Source: Porodaedalea pini | Taxonomy: Eukaryota; Basidiomycota; Agaricomycetes; Hymenochaetales; Hymenochaetaceae | Direction of reading: 5' to 3' | NCBI GenBank assembly: GCA_002794775.1 | Contig: NBAY01000005.1 | Location: 496,001 to 560,000, forward strand | DNA: 64,000 bases | Part shown: positions 1 to 12,137 of the stretch, piece after piece | How the letters are laid out: every line of letters starts with the position of its first letter | Numbering within the stretch: position 1 is the first letter of the stretch | Translations under genes and position numbers: made by a program | Notes under the pieces: model-generated | Seen by the model: the letters and a program-made list of their open reading frames with translations, nothing else | Told to the model about the DNA's origin: nothing | Databases searched by the model: none

Positions 1-2061
1 CGCGTTACAAGCGCGAGGCATATCGTGGGTCTGAGTTCGCAGCAAGAATATTGGCGGAGAATGGACTCCCTGTTGTCATGAAGGTAGAATGCTTGATTAT
101 TTGTTCCTCAGAAGACTGATTGTTATTTTAGAGCGATCGTACGTTGAACACTTCTGTTATCAAATAAAAATAAGAAACAAATTTTCGCAAAAACATGACT
201 CGCAGACCCAGTTCTCAACTCTCGCTATCTCCTCTACGAGGCGCAGCAAGCACACTACTACGGTCTCCCAGATAACCTCGCCATCGCAGCGATCACATCG
301 ACGCCCGCGCAAATTATGGGCATGGATCACCGCATTGGGTTTATCAAGGCGGGATACGACGCGGATCTTGTCCTGTGGGATTCACACCCGCTCGCGCTCG
401 GCGCAACGCCGCGACAGGTTTTCATCGACGGCATCGCGCAGTTCGACGACTCTTTCGCCCCGCCTGCGTTGAAGCCCGCGGGCTTCCAGAAGGCGCCTGA
501 GACGCCAGATTTTGATAACGATGCGAAGAATGCTGTGAAGTACGAGGGTCTTCCGCCGCTTGCACCTGAGAAGTCGATCTCTGGGACGGTAGTGTTCACG
601 AATATAACTAGTGTAACCGTCCGTGACGCTCGTGAATATCCTGTTGTGAGAGCATTTGAAACGAGTGGTGGTAAACGCGGCGTACTCGTCACCAAGGCTG
701 GCAAGGTCGCGTGCGCGGGCATTCAAGGCGCGTGTGCACCGTTCTTCTCTGAAGCCGATTCCGCTGTGGTCGACCTGAAAGGCGGAGCTATTTCTCCGGG
801 GCTCATCTCTTTCGGTTCTCCACTCGGGCTGGAGGAGATCCAGGGAGAAGTATCCACTAAAGATGGTTCGGTCTACGATCCGCTCGACAAAAATGCTCCG
901 AGTATTCTGGGTGAGGGTGTGCTCATCCGTGCAGTGGATGGGCTGCAACTCGCTACACGGCATGCCTAGTCAGTGCCTCACATTAATCTTCATCTCTACG
1001 TTCCTAAATGAATTGTTTGGCTTGTACAAAATTTAGCCTGGGCTATCGGGCGGGAGTAACCGTTGGGGTCACCCCTCCCGCACATAGTGGCATCCTGAGC
1101 GGGCTCAGTACAGCATTCGGGCTTGGTGCAGCGCATAAACTCGATGCAGGTGCGCTCGTGCAGGAGGTCGCCGCCGTGCACGTCACGATCGGGCACTCCA
1201 TCGCGTCTGCAAGTGTAAGTACGCAGATTGCTGCGCTTCGCCGTCTACTGCTTGAGCCTGGCACAGGCGATTCAGAAAAGTGGTTCAAGGATGTCGCAAA
1301 CGTAAGGCTTCTTCATACCCAGAGGCATTGTTTGATTCGCTCACCTTACACTCAGGGAAAAGTGACACTTGTAGTAAATGCTGAAGGTGCCGATATTATT
1401 GCCACTCTGTTACAACTGAAGGAGGAAGTCGAAGAAAATACGAGCGAAACAATGAAATTGACTATCGCTGGCGCTGCGGAGGCCCATCTTCTTGCATCTG
1501 AGCTCGCAGAAGCAGGTGTAGGCATCATCGCTGTCCCTTCGCGTCCTTTCCCCTCTACGTGGGAGCAACGCAGAATGTAAAATTTGTATTTTTCTCTTCG
1601 TACTATTGCCGATTTCAATTTGGATCTTTGCAGTCTTCCGGGACCGCCGCTGACAAAAGAAAGTGAGATCTCGCTGTTGTTGGCGCACAACGTGACAGTC
1701 GGCATTGGAATCGAGGAGCCCTGGAGTGCGCGTAATACGCGCTTTGATGTTGCATGGGTACGTTCTCTGCACATTTTTCTCCGCGATATACCTACTGACG
1801 CAGCCTCTTCGTTCTGCTTCCTTCAACCTGGATTTCTTGATTAACTTGTTACTTGTATAGGCCGCCCTTGAAGCCGCGGGAGACATCACGAAGACTCAGG
1901 CACTCTCACTTGCTTCGACCAATCTCGAGAAACTTCTTGGGCTGGACGTTGAAGCTGAGCTATCAGACCTCGTCGCCACGGAGGCAGGCGACCTGTTTGA
2001 CTTTGAGAGCAAGGTTGTAGGTATTATTGCACCGCGGAAGGGTGTCGTTGATTTCTTCTGA
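1..2061 (+). CDS. Amidohydrolase-family protein, C-terminal part (5' end outside window)
   Basis: Cytosolic-type metal-dependent hydrolase related to imidazolonepropionase/N-acetylglucosamine-6-P deacetylase-like amidohydrolases; substrate unknown. The visible frame contains the family C-terminal signature (VVMKSDHP, then MGMDHRIGFIKAGYDADLVLW and DSHPLALGATPRQVFIDG), where the SDHP Asp is the expected last metal/proton-shuttle residue. Exons deduced with consistent phase: 1-83, 132-138 (only 7 nt), 206-968, 1037-1301, 1356-1576, 1634-1757, 1861-2061; the stop is the TGA after GVVDFF. The distal part (GYRAGVTVGVT, EEPWSARNTRFDVAWAALEAAG) is typical of the longer, two-lobed fungal members. N-terminal HxH metal ligands lie upstream of the window. 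Family confidence is high, exact reaction unknown. Confidence 0.85.
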
Positions 2062-2661
2062 GGCTTGGTAGTCGGATTTGGTCTATCGCTATGAAGTCAA
2101 AAGTCTCGTCCTTCATCTCATCTTGAATCCTTTCGGGATTATCGTAATATTGGCTTCGCAGAGCTTATGAATTATCTATGAGAGTTATTCTCACCAAACT
2201 GCTATCGGCTGGCAGGAGGACGACTGACGCCCTGAAACAGAACTCTTACCCAGACAAAATATGTAATAATAAAAAATTAAAAAAAGTTGAACAACAGGTT
2301 TTACAGGAGCCAGAGTCGCGAGGCAATATGCAGTATCTCGCTAAGCCTTGTCTCTAATGCAATTCTGTCAAGAACAGAGTTTACGAGCTCAAAATCACTT
2401 CGTTCGGCATAGTCCTTACATGTTGTGTATGCCTCGCAGTCAAAATCAGTCTACGGAACGAAGTTGAGTCTGGATGTAGGAACTTCGTTTCTAACTGGCC
2501 AGTGGTGCTGGTAGAGTTATGGCTGATGATCGGCATTGATCGACAGAGAAGGAGGAAAGAATTCGAATCCAGTGAGAACTTGGACAACGGATACTGTAGC
2601 TCGATACATTACGGGATAAGACGGGAAGAGAAAACAAATAAAGCACTAGAGACTAGTAGTT
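2062..2661. other. Convergent intergenic spacer
   Basis: Spacer between the 3' ends of the amidohydrolase (+) and PRP19 (-). AT-rich at 2260-2290 (AATAATAAAAAATTAAAAAAAG), fitting polyadenylation regions. I see no conserved coding frame. Confidence 0.6.
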
Positions 2662-4302
2662 TTACTGAGGCAGTCCCCAAATCCTAACCTCACGGCCAGT
2701 CGAGCCCCATACTTCCTTGCCCAAGTTACCAAACACAATATCAGACATGTCCCCTCCTTCCTCGAACCGAGCAAGCTCCTCCCAAGTTTTATGCGCGAAG
2801 GCTCTGCCACCATCGCTTCCCGCGACGCCGAAAAATTGCGCAGACACGTCGTACACAACCTTGTTGACCTTGAAATTTTCCCCAAGGTTGATCGAAGTCG
2901 CGCGCGCCTGCTTGCGGAGGTCCCAGATCGCAACTGAGGACGTGGAATCGGGTGCAAGGAGATGGTAGCCGTTCTCTGAAAAGGCAAGCGTCGACACAGT
3001 GAATGGCGTTCCCGCCTCTGGCGTGAGCGTTGCAGCGAGTGCACCCGAGCGGATGTCGAAAATTTGGATTGTCGACCCAGGTGTGCCGAGCGCGAGCAAT
3101 GTACCGTCCGGGTGGATGCTCGTGGATGTGTACGCGTCTTCACCTGGCGCGCTCTGGAAGACAGGCGTGAAGTTGGTCAGGTCGTGCACGGAGTACGTCC
3201 GGTCGAGCGACGCGAGCCCCATAAGCGTCGACGTCGGGTGCACGAAGAGACCCGTTACATCGGCCTTGTGCATCTTCACCGTCTGACGTGGTGCATACTC
3301 GCCCGAAGCAGCATCGTGCGCCCACACACGCGCCGTCTTGTCCGCGCTCACAGAGAGCACGAGTGTTGGTGCACCAGCTGCCTCGCGAAGTGCTACATGG
3401 TTGACACGCTTGGTGTGCCCTTTGAGGGTCGCAAGCACCTTATCCGCGCCGCGGTCGTACAGCTGCACGACCTTGTCGTTTCCGCCCGTCGCGAACACGC
3501 CAGCATCGGCCTTCGAGAGCGCGAGGGACGTGATACCCGAAGGCGATGCGGCATGCAACGACGGGATTGTGTGCGTCGCGGTGAACGTTTTGACCTGTGC
3601 TGGCGTTGCGTGCTCCGGTGCGGGTTTGCGCTTACGGCGTGTCGCAGAGAGCGCCGTGTTCGTCTCGTCGATTTGAGCGACAATCTCCTTGGGAAGGCCA
3701 GGTGCTTCCTCGGCCGCTTGGTCACCCATCTCGACGTCACCACCCGCAGGTGCAGAAGGCGCGATGCCGATTGTCGCCTGAACGTTAGCGAGGGCCCTTG
3801 CGAAGAAAATGCACGTTAGACATAAAGAAAAGCGACGAAGCGCAGACAACTCACTCCCTCGCAGCGTCCCGCTCCTTGATTAGTCTGGCGACCACCCGCG
3901 TCGCCGAGTCTTGAGCATAGAGCGCATGCGACAGCTGCTGGCGCACCGAATTGTACTGTTGCTTGAGCGCGAAGGTCTCGAGCACGAGCGCGTCCCATTC
4001 ATTTTGGAGAGAATGCAAAAGCGAAGGAATGGACGTCAGCTGTGGAGGACGCGGTGGGGCAGTTTTTGGGTCTAAGGAATGTAATATTTCAATACTCCGA
4101 AGCCAAGGGAAAACAGTGGAAGAGACGTACTGGCTTTCACAGAGACAAGATCAGCCTCTTCGAGCTTGTCGCCAGTAATGGGATCAGTGCCATTGTCTGC
4201 GATGTACTTGGTAATGAGCCGACGCTCATAGACATGGCCACTCTTGCTAGACACGACAGGGTCCTGCGGGGGCTCGCCAGACAGTGCGCAGAAAAAAGAC
4301 AT
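2662..4302 (-). CDS. PRP19: Pre-mRNA-processing factor 19, U-box E3 ubiquitin ligase
   Basis: Core subunit of the Prp19/NineTeen complex, which ubiquitinates spliceosomal proteins and stabilises U5/U6 during activation. Exons on the minus strand: 4302-4131, 4071-3855, 3796-2662 (172+217+1135 nt = 507 aa, a usual Prp19 length). Residues 1-57 are the U-box ([18 protein letters not shown], then [24 protein letters not shown]). Residues ~65-140 hold the Prp19 tetramerisation coiled coil ([20 protein letters not shown]). The rest is a seven-bladed WD40 propeller ([34 protein letters not shown]). The start [10 protein letters not shown] is the family start. Divergent from SGT2 with only 206 bp between start codons. 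No anomalies seen. Confidence 0.97.
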
Positions 4303-4508
4303 GATTGACTTTGGCGTCGTTGACGATGCGCTCTGGCAAACAGTTCTGAAATACCAAGCTCGTGACTTTGATTATGTCAGCAATACTTCTAACTTTCCTC
4401 CCAAGTCCCCACGTACGAGTGGCTTGCTCTACTACTCGTTTCGCTTATTGTCTTTGGGTTTCTTAACTTGATTGTACTTTGGGACTTAACTTGAGTAATC
4501 TTATCGAA
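4303..4508. promoter_or_regulatory. Bidirectional promoter region PRP19 / SGT2
   Basis: The 206 bp between two divergent start codons must hold both promoters. It contains a pyrimidine-rich stretch (4393-4470) but no clear TATA box; assignment rests on gene arrangement only. Confidence 0.5.
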
Positions 4509-5772
4509 ATGTCCGAAAAGCAGCAGAGATTGGTGCTTTCCATCATAGAGTTCTTAAACCAGTCTATGCAGGATGGCACTGTGAAGCAAGACGACAAGGA
4601 AGGTTTGGAGGTGGCAGGTCCGTACCATATCTCATATCCAGCATTATACCGTACTGATGTGTGTATATGCTATAGTACAATGCATCGGAGAGGCGTTTGG
4701 GGTCGACCCAACCGACGAGCAGCAGAGGAAACGACTGAGCATCAAACCCGCAAGCCTCACCAGTGTCTTCGACGTCTTCCTCAAAACACGCGAACGTATG
4801 AACCCCTCTGCCGCAGCATCCACGTCCACACCCGATGCACCCCCACGCCCCGCAGCTCCGTCCGCCGAAGATAAGGCCGAAGCCGAGAAGCTCAAGGCGA
4901 AGGGCAACCAGTTGATGTCCGTGAAGAACTACGCGGACGCAATCGAAGCGTACACCCAAGCAATTGCCCGCGACCCCACCAATGCTGTATATTATTCGAA
5001 TCGTGCAGCAGCATTTTCGAGCAAGGGTGACCATGCGAGCGCAATTATGGACGCGGTGAAGGCAATTGAGGTTGACCCGGCGTTTTCGAAGGCGTACCAC
5101 AGACTTGGGTGCGTGTCGTATCGGTACTTTTTTTTTTGCGTTTGTTCTGACAGGTAGAATGTAGTCACGCGCATTACTCGCTGGGCGACTACACGGCTTC
5201 CAAGTCGGCGTTTCGACGAGGCCTTGATATTGACCCGAATAATGCAGGGCTAAAGCTGGGGTTGCAGAATGCCGAAGCACGTACGGGCGAATCGCGTCCC
5301 ATATCACCGGGGTCTGCCGCGCGTAGTCCCGACCCTACTGTAGCTGCGGGTGCAGGTGGGGGCATGGGTGGCCTCGCAGACATGTTGGGCGGGATGGGAG
5401 GCGGCGGAGCTGGTGGAATGCCAGATATCGCAAGCTTAATGCAGAACCCAATGATGATGCAGATGGCGCAGCAAATGGCTCAAAGCGGTGGACTCGAGCG
5501 GATGATGTCGAACCCTGCGGTTGCGAACATGGTCCGTAAAGTGAGATGATGCCGTGTATTATTTTGTCTGATTTCTTTTATGTGCAGATGAATCGTGTGC
5601 AATCCGGTGGTGATATGCCTTCGATGGCTGAAATCATGGCTGATCCCTCATTGAGAGAGCTGTGCGTACGAATTTCTCTTATTTGTAAAGAGACTGACGA
5701 TAAATATTCAATAGTGCGGGGCAGTTCATGGGAGGAGCGGGGCGTGGTGGTCCACCTGCAGGGTCCGCATAG
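4509..5772 (+). CDS. SGT2: Small glutamine-rich TPR co-chaperone (Sgt2/SGTA)
   Basis: Co-chaperone that captures tail-anchored proteins and hands them to the GET pathway, also binding Hsp70/Hsp90. Exons 4509-4617, 4676-5108, 5165-5531 (or -5540, both in phase), 5588-5661, 5715-5772, giving 346 aa. Residues 1-70 are the SGTA N-terminal dimerisation domain (RLVLSIIEFLNQSM, CIGEAFGVDP), followed by three TPRs (KGNQLMSVKNYADAIEAYTQ, NAVYYSNRAAAFSSKGDHAS, AHYSLGDYTASKSAFRRGLD) and a Gly/Met/Gln-rich client-binding tail (MMMQMAQQMAQ). An in-frame ATG 30 nt upstream exists, but MSEKQQRLVLS matches the family start. Confidence 0.96.
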
Positions 5773-6007
5773 ACAGTACTGGTGCCGCAGTACCTTGGGG
5801 CGTAGAGCATATTATTAGTCGTCAGTTGTGTTATGTAAGCTGCAGCATAGCGTCATTCCCTTGCTCGTACCTTGGCTTTCCGGTCTAAGTCAACTGTCTA
5901 AGCCTCATAAGTATTTCGTCACAGCACTGCTGCCCGTTCGTTTTCTTGTACAGCATCCATCACATCCCCTCCTACCCTCCCGCCTGCCGTTCCAGTCGCT
6001 GTCAACG

Positions 6008-9000
6008 ATGGCGACCAACGGAGGTGCCAATGGCCAATTTCAATTGAATGGCATCATCGCACAAGACAAGGAGAAACAAAGTGTCGCAGTCCATTCTTTC
6101 AACCCCGACTCGACGCCCGAACAGAAGTCAGCCGCGGCGGGCAAGGGACGCAGCCAGATCGAGAGTGGCAAGAACGACGCGCCTAGTGGTAAAGGTGAGC
6201 AGGTCGCGTGCCGGTCTTTCTATGTGACGTCGGGAAAGGCATGGAAGTCGCAGCGGAAGGCTATACCTTATTGTCTTAAACGCCGTCGTAACATTTGATT
6301 GTTCCGCGCATTGTGCGCTGTGTGTGCCGTGCGCTTGTCGTGGTACTGAGCAAAGTCTGTCGACCGACCGGACCCTTTGCCATCTACGCACTTCTTCCGC
6401 AGAGGGCGTTCTTGTTTTACTAACATTTATTGTGAATTATTTTAGAAGTCGCCGTGACTACTGGTCAGACACCTGCACTCCCTCCAACCATCACCGTTAC
6501 CGATGCAGACCGGGAGTCTCAACCAAACGGAGTTGCACCGGAGAGCCTCCCGCCCAGTCAAGTTCCCGGCGCACTTCCCGACGACGCTGCGCCGCCTATT
6601 CCCGAATGGTATAGAATCGGTTGGCGCGCCGTTGGTGGCATCGACGAGGCGCCGCTTACCGAGGGCCAGGAGAAGGACAAGGCAATCCTCGAGATGTTCG
6701 TCAATGAGCTGTACTACGGCGCTTGGTACCACAATGCGGCGATCATCTTCTTCGCGGTGTTCGTCTCACACTTCCTCACACTCTTCCGCTTTGGCTGGGG
6801 CTGGCTCTTTGTCTTGTTGGCTACATGTGCGACGTACTATTCGACGTCCATGTTGCGCGTGCGGCGGCGGGCTCGCGACGATATCCAACGTGAGCTCGTA
6901 AAGTCTCGCCTGGTCGCAGAGTCCGAGTCCGCAGACTGGATGAACCACTTCCTCGATCGTTTTTGGCTCATCTACGAGCCCGTGCTCTCGCAAACGATTA
7001 TCCAAAGCGTCGACCAGATACTCAGTATCAACACACCGCCGTTCCTCGACTCGCTTCGCTTATCGACGTTCACACTTGGTACGAAAGCCCCCCGCATCGA
7101 TAGCGTGCGCACATGGCCACACACTGCAGAGGATATTGTCACTATGGACTGGGCATTCTCTTTCACGCCGAACGACATAAGCGACTTGACGCCAAAGGAA
7201 GCGGCGAAGAAAGTGAACCCGAAGATCGTGCTCAACATCCGTCTCGGCAAGGGTGTCGCCTCAGCGGGTATGCCCGTCTTGCTTGAAGACATGAGCTTCA
7301 GTGGCTTGATGCGCGTGCGCTTGAAGCTAATGACGACGTTCCCGCACGTTCAGGTCGTCGACCTCAGTTTCCTGCAAAAGCCTGTCTTCGACTATGTGCT
7401 TAAGCCTATCGGTGGTGATACTTTTGGCTTCGACGTCGGCTTTGTGGGTATGATCTATTGATTGAATTCGACAATTCCATTGACACGGTAGTTTAGATTC
7501 CTGGTCTGTCTGCCTTCATCCGAGACATGGTTCACTCTATCCTCGGACCAATGATGTATGACCCGAATGGTGAGCTCATCTTGGACTCCGCACTGTCGCC
7601 ACGCACTGACCCTCCTCGTGCCAGTCTTCACCCTCAATCTCGAGCAGCTCCTCTCGGGCGCACCGATTGACACCGCTATCGGCGTGCTGCAGGTCACGAT
7701 TCATTCCGCGCGGGGCCTGAAAGGTACCAAGATTGGTGGAGGCACGCCTGACCCATACGTCAGCTTGAGCCTAAATGCGAGGCAGGAGCTTGCCCGGACG
7801 AAACACAAGGAGTCCACGTACGTATTGCATGTCCACTTTATATGCGACGATCATTACGTCATGTCACGTGCGCTCACTATTGTCTTTTCTTTCGGGACCG
7901 ATAGATACAACCCATCATGGAACGAGACCAAATTCCTGCTCATCAACTCACTGTCGGAGGCACTTTCGCTTACTTTGTATGACTGGAACGAACATCGCAA
8001 GGACTCAGAACTTGGTTCAGCAACTTTCGATCTCACCAAGTTGAGTGACGACGCCGTGCAAGAGGGTATTGAAGCCAAGGTTCTCAAGGATGGCAAGGAG
8101 AGGGGCGAGCTACGTTTCGATCTGTCATTCTACCCTGTGTTGAAGCCGCAGAAGATTGACGGCGGTAAGGAAGAAGAGCTGCCTGATACAAGTTCGTTAT
8201 ACTTTGCGATCTGTTATTAGGAGCGAACGCTTATGCCTTTTCGTCTTTTTTTTCAGAGGTTGGAATCGTCCGCCTTACGATTCACCAAGCAAAGGATCTC
8301 GACCACACCAAGACCATGTCTGGAGGTATCAACCCATTTGCCAAGGTCCTGCTGAGCTCCCACGCGCCCCCAATCCACTCGACGCCCAAGGCCAAGCATA
8401 CACTCAACCCCATTTGGGAAAGCTCGACCGAGTTCTTGTGCTCGGACAAGCACTCGTCCGTCATCACTGTCAAAATCATCGATGACCGTGACTTCCTTAA
8501 GGATCCAATGATCGGGTACCTCAGCATCAAGCTCGAGGACCTGCTCGAGGCAAAGAAGACTGCGCGTGATTGGTGGCCACTCAGTGGGTGCCGTAGTGGG
8601 CGCATGCGCATGAGCGCTGAGTGGAAACCGTTGAATATGGCAGGCAGTTTGCACGGTGCGGATCAGTATGTGCCTCCAATCGGTATCGTGAGGCTGTGGG
8701 TGCAGAAGGCATCGGACGTGAAGAATGTTGAAGCTGCGCTCGGCGGGAAAAGTGATCCGTATGTACGTGTGATGGTAAATAATATTACTATGGGAAGGAC
8801 AGAGGTCATGAACAACAGTGAGTCTGCAGCCTGTTGGCCTATGTGCCTTTAACTAATGAGACTTGTAGACTTGAACCCCGAGTGGGATCAGATTATCTAC
8901 ATTCCTGTGCATTCTCTCAAGGAGACAATGCTTTTGGAATGTATGGATTACCAGCACTTGACGAAGGTGAGTAACACGCACTGCTGACATGCATAAGTTG

Positions 9001-11508
9001 CTGTATTTTGTATTGTCAGGATCGTTCCCTTGGTTCTGTCGAGCTCAAAGTACGTGACCTGGCCACGAAGAGCACGGACCTGAAGTACCCATACGCATCA
9101 ACCGGAAAGAAAACCGCTGCGGACCCACTGCGCCTCGACCGCGGTAACGTATACAAGGGTAATTTGCACTACGTCGCGGAGTTCGTACCCGCCGTCGCGC
9201 TCAAGGGAATTTCGTTCGAGTCGTCGGCAAACGAGATTCAGAAGGTCGTCGAGGAGGAAGCCGGAGATGGTTCGTCGATGTCGTCTGATGTTGATCGCGA
9301 GCAGATCCCGGATGGCATCACAACATCACGTCCTGTAAATGAAGATGCCGATGAACACTTGGAGAACGACGTTGAGACCAAGCCCACAGCTGCTGAGGGC
9401 AAGCACACGAAGAACGCACAATCCGTCGACAGCACGAGAACTACCGGCACGACCAAGACGACGGAGACAACCAAGACGGCCGAAACGGCGGGGACCGGGA
9501 CGTCCTCCCCGCCGCCATCGCCTGGCGTAGAGATGTCGACCGAGGAGCTCATGACGCATCGTAAGTCAAGTACATGTGAATCCCATTTGATGGAATTAAC
9601 ACGCATCTTTTTCCTTACAGAATCTGGCGTCATTGTGTTCAATGTCCGTTCGGGAAAGCTGAGCCAAAAAGCCCGCTTGGAAGTCCTTTTGGACGATGGG
9701 TACTGGCCCGCATTCAGCACGACCCGCGCGCGTAGCACCCATATAGAGTGGGACCATGTGGGTGAGGGCTTTATTAAGGAGCTCGACTTCGGGCGCGTTT
9801 GGCTGCGTCTGAACGAGAACGACGAGGGTGACAAGGACGATATCATCTCCGAGTTCAAGTGCGAAGCGCGACGGTTCCTCGAGCAAGCCATGGTAGGTGA
9901 TGATACTCAGATCGTCATTTTCTTACGACAACTGATTGTATCCTGCAGAGCGGACCATCGGACTTTACTCTAACCGATGAAGACGGAAAGAAGGTTTCCA
10001 CTGTTGAGATTGAAGCGCGTTACGTGCCCGTAGACATCACGCTGGAGCCGCGTGAGAGCATCAATAGTAAGCTATACGGTCATAATTTTAGGGATGCATC
10101 CTTTGCTGATGTAGGTTGCGTGCCCAGATCAAGGTGTTCTGCGCGTTGAGCTTGTTGATGGGCACCAGATTCGTGGTGTCGACCGCGGAGGTATGTTCGT
10201 GTTTCTCACATTAAAGATTAGTATTTAATATCCTTGCAGGTAAATCCGACCCATTCGTCGTTTTCACGCTCAACGATCAGAAGGTCTTCAAGTCCCAGAC
10301 GAAGAAGAAAACGCTTAGTCCTGAATGGAATGAGACTTTTGCTGTCCAAGTGGTAAGGTTCCCCTTTGTTTACCAGCCGCGTATCTTGGTCTGATTTTAT
10401 GAAATAGCCATCCCGTGTGGGAGCGGACTTCTCGCTTGAAGTATTTGACTGGAATCAGATCGAGCAAGCGAAGAGCTTAGGCACTGGAAAGATTGAACTT
10501 GCTGAGATCGAGCCGTTTGAGTCGACGGAGCGCACCATCAAGCTTGCGCATACAAAACATGGTGAATCAGGCGAAATTCGCCTCCGGATGATGTTCACGC
10601 CAGAGATCATCGCGAAGACTCGCAAGAACACGAGTACGTTCTCGACTGCGGGACGTGCGATGACCCAGATTGGCGGGCTGCCGATCGGGGCAGGCAAGGG
10701 CGTCTTACATGGCGTTGGCAAGGTTGGCAATAAGGTCGGCGGCGTCTTTGGGAAGGACCACGCGAAGCAGGAATCGGTTCCGATCGCGAACGCGGAAGAG
10801 CCGCCTTCGGGCCAGATCTCGGGCCCGATCGGGTCCAGCGATACTGCGAATGGCGTCGACTTTGGTACGCAGAACCCGGCTGGTGCGACAGGCGAGGCGC
10901 AGTCTCCTGCTGAACCGGGTACGCTGAAGGTATCGGTGCTGAATGCGAAGGATTTGACCGTGCCGGACGGCGATACGCCCAAACCTTATGTTGTTGTACG
11001 TGTCGGAGAGAAGGAGAATAAGACTAAGCACGCGCACAAGTCCGCAGCGCCTGAATGGTGAGAACTCCTTGTGTTCCTATCTAAAGACTAGCGCTGAAAT
11101 TCACCGGGGCATTTAGGAACGAGTCGTTCTCTTTCCCAGCTGGCCCCTCCACGCCGAAACTGCATGTTAAGGTTTATGACCATAAGACGCTGGGCAAAGA
11201 TAAGTCGGTGGGCGAGGCTGATGTAGACGTAAGCCTAACTCGTCGCCCTGTGCCATGGGAAAATATCTAATACTTACTTTTCTTAATGTTAGATTTGGCG
11301 TCACATCCAGCCAAAGGCAGACGTCAATGGGGCAGATGTGGTTGTCGAGCTTCGCGAAGGCTCGGGCCTATTGACGCTTCGACTCCAGTTCGATGCACTT
11401 GGCGAGCCCACGGCACGCAGCGGGTCCACGACCTCGTTGACCACCAAGAGTCCGTTCGGGTCACCCTCCCGATTCTCTCTCTCGAAGCGGCCGACATCTG
11501 ACGAATAA
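6008..11508 (+). CDS. Tricalbin: ER-plasma membrane contact-site lipid-transfer protein (SMP + five C2 domains)
   Basis: Extended-synaptotagmin/tricalbin homologue tethering cortical ER to the plasma membrane and moving lipids through its SMP domain. Fifteen exons with consistent phase (6008-6194, 6446-7443, 7497-7569, 7625-7817, 7905-8191, 8257-8817, 8869-8966, 9020-9560, 9621-9892, 9949-10066, 10128-10190, 10240-10352, 10408-11057, 11117-11228, 11293-11508) give 1,493 aa. Order: disordered N-terminus; hairpin membrane segment (AAIIFFAVFVSHFLTLF, then WLFVLLATCATYYSTSML); SMP domain (SADWMNHFLDRFWLIYEPVL through FIPGLSAFIRDMV); five C2 domains starting near IGVLQVTIHSARGL, VGIVRLTIHQAKDL, IGIVRLWVQKASDV, QGVLRVELVDGHQI and GTLKVSVLNAKDL. 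A low-complexity Thr-Lys/Thr-Glu repeat (~9440-9500) separates C2C from the next region. The first intron is unusually long (251 nt). Confidence 0.95.
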
Positions 11509-12137
11509 ATAGCTCTTAATGGATATGCAAATAGCTCGTCCTCGTGCGAAGTGCATTCCGTACCTCCTGCGAGTGATTCGGACCTTGCGTACTATTCCAA
11601 TTCTATTCTTACGCCACGCGGCTCACTATACTGAGCACTGGATAATACTGTGCTTGTATTCTTTTCTCTCTCTTCTCTCATTTTCGTTATCAACTCTATT
11701 CGCCTGGACGGTTCCAGTTATGCAATGTATATACGAACCCTTTACATCGGAACGGATTTTTTATTAAACTTCTAATGAGTCGAGAAGCGTATTCCCCGCA
11801 TTCTGCCCAAACGAGAACGGACGAACTGATTAGGTAAGATGACGGGGACGCGGCGAGGTGAGAGTTCGGCTCAAAGAATTGATTTCCGACCGCTGCATGC
11901 AGGGGCGCGCCGTAGACACAGCCCCTCCTTTCACTTTTAGATTCAGTATATCACCGCTGGAACTCGGTTTCTTTCCCTCTCTCTTGTCCTCCCTTGCTCT
12001 TTTTAACAGCCCTTGCACGACTATTACGACGATTATTCAACTAGTACTGTCTATCGACCCGGCTGACCGTAAGCAAGCCTGTTCACCATCAACAATCAGT
12101 CGCTCTTCCTGTTGGGGCCTTCCGACCGTCCATCTAT
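11509..12137. other. Intergenic region
   Basis: Between the tricalbin stop and the aspartic protease. Pyrimidine-rich tracts at 11660-11710 and 11930-12010 could be 3'UTR and promoter. An upstream exon with a signal peptide for the protease could lie here, but I could not define one. Confidence 0.5.

Noticed and set aside
3064..3819. Long open frame (251 codons) on the plus strand antisense to PRP19
   Set aside because: It mirrors the GC-rich codons of the PRP19 WD40 exon; it is Arg/Cys-rich with no domain, while the minus strand encodes an unmistakable Prp19.
4479..4508. Upstream in-frame ATG of SGT2
   Set aside because: The family start aligns with the Met at 4509; the extra ten residues are unlike any SGTA N-terminus.
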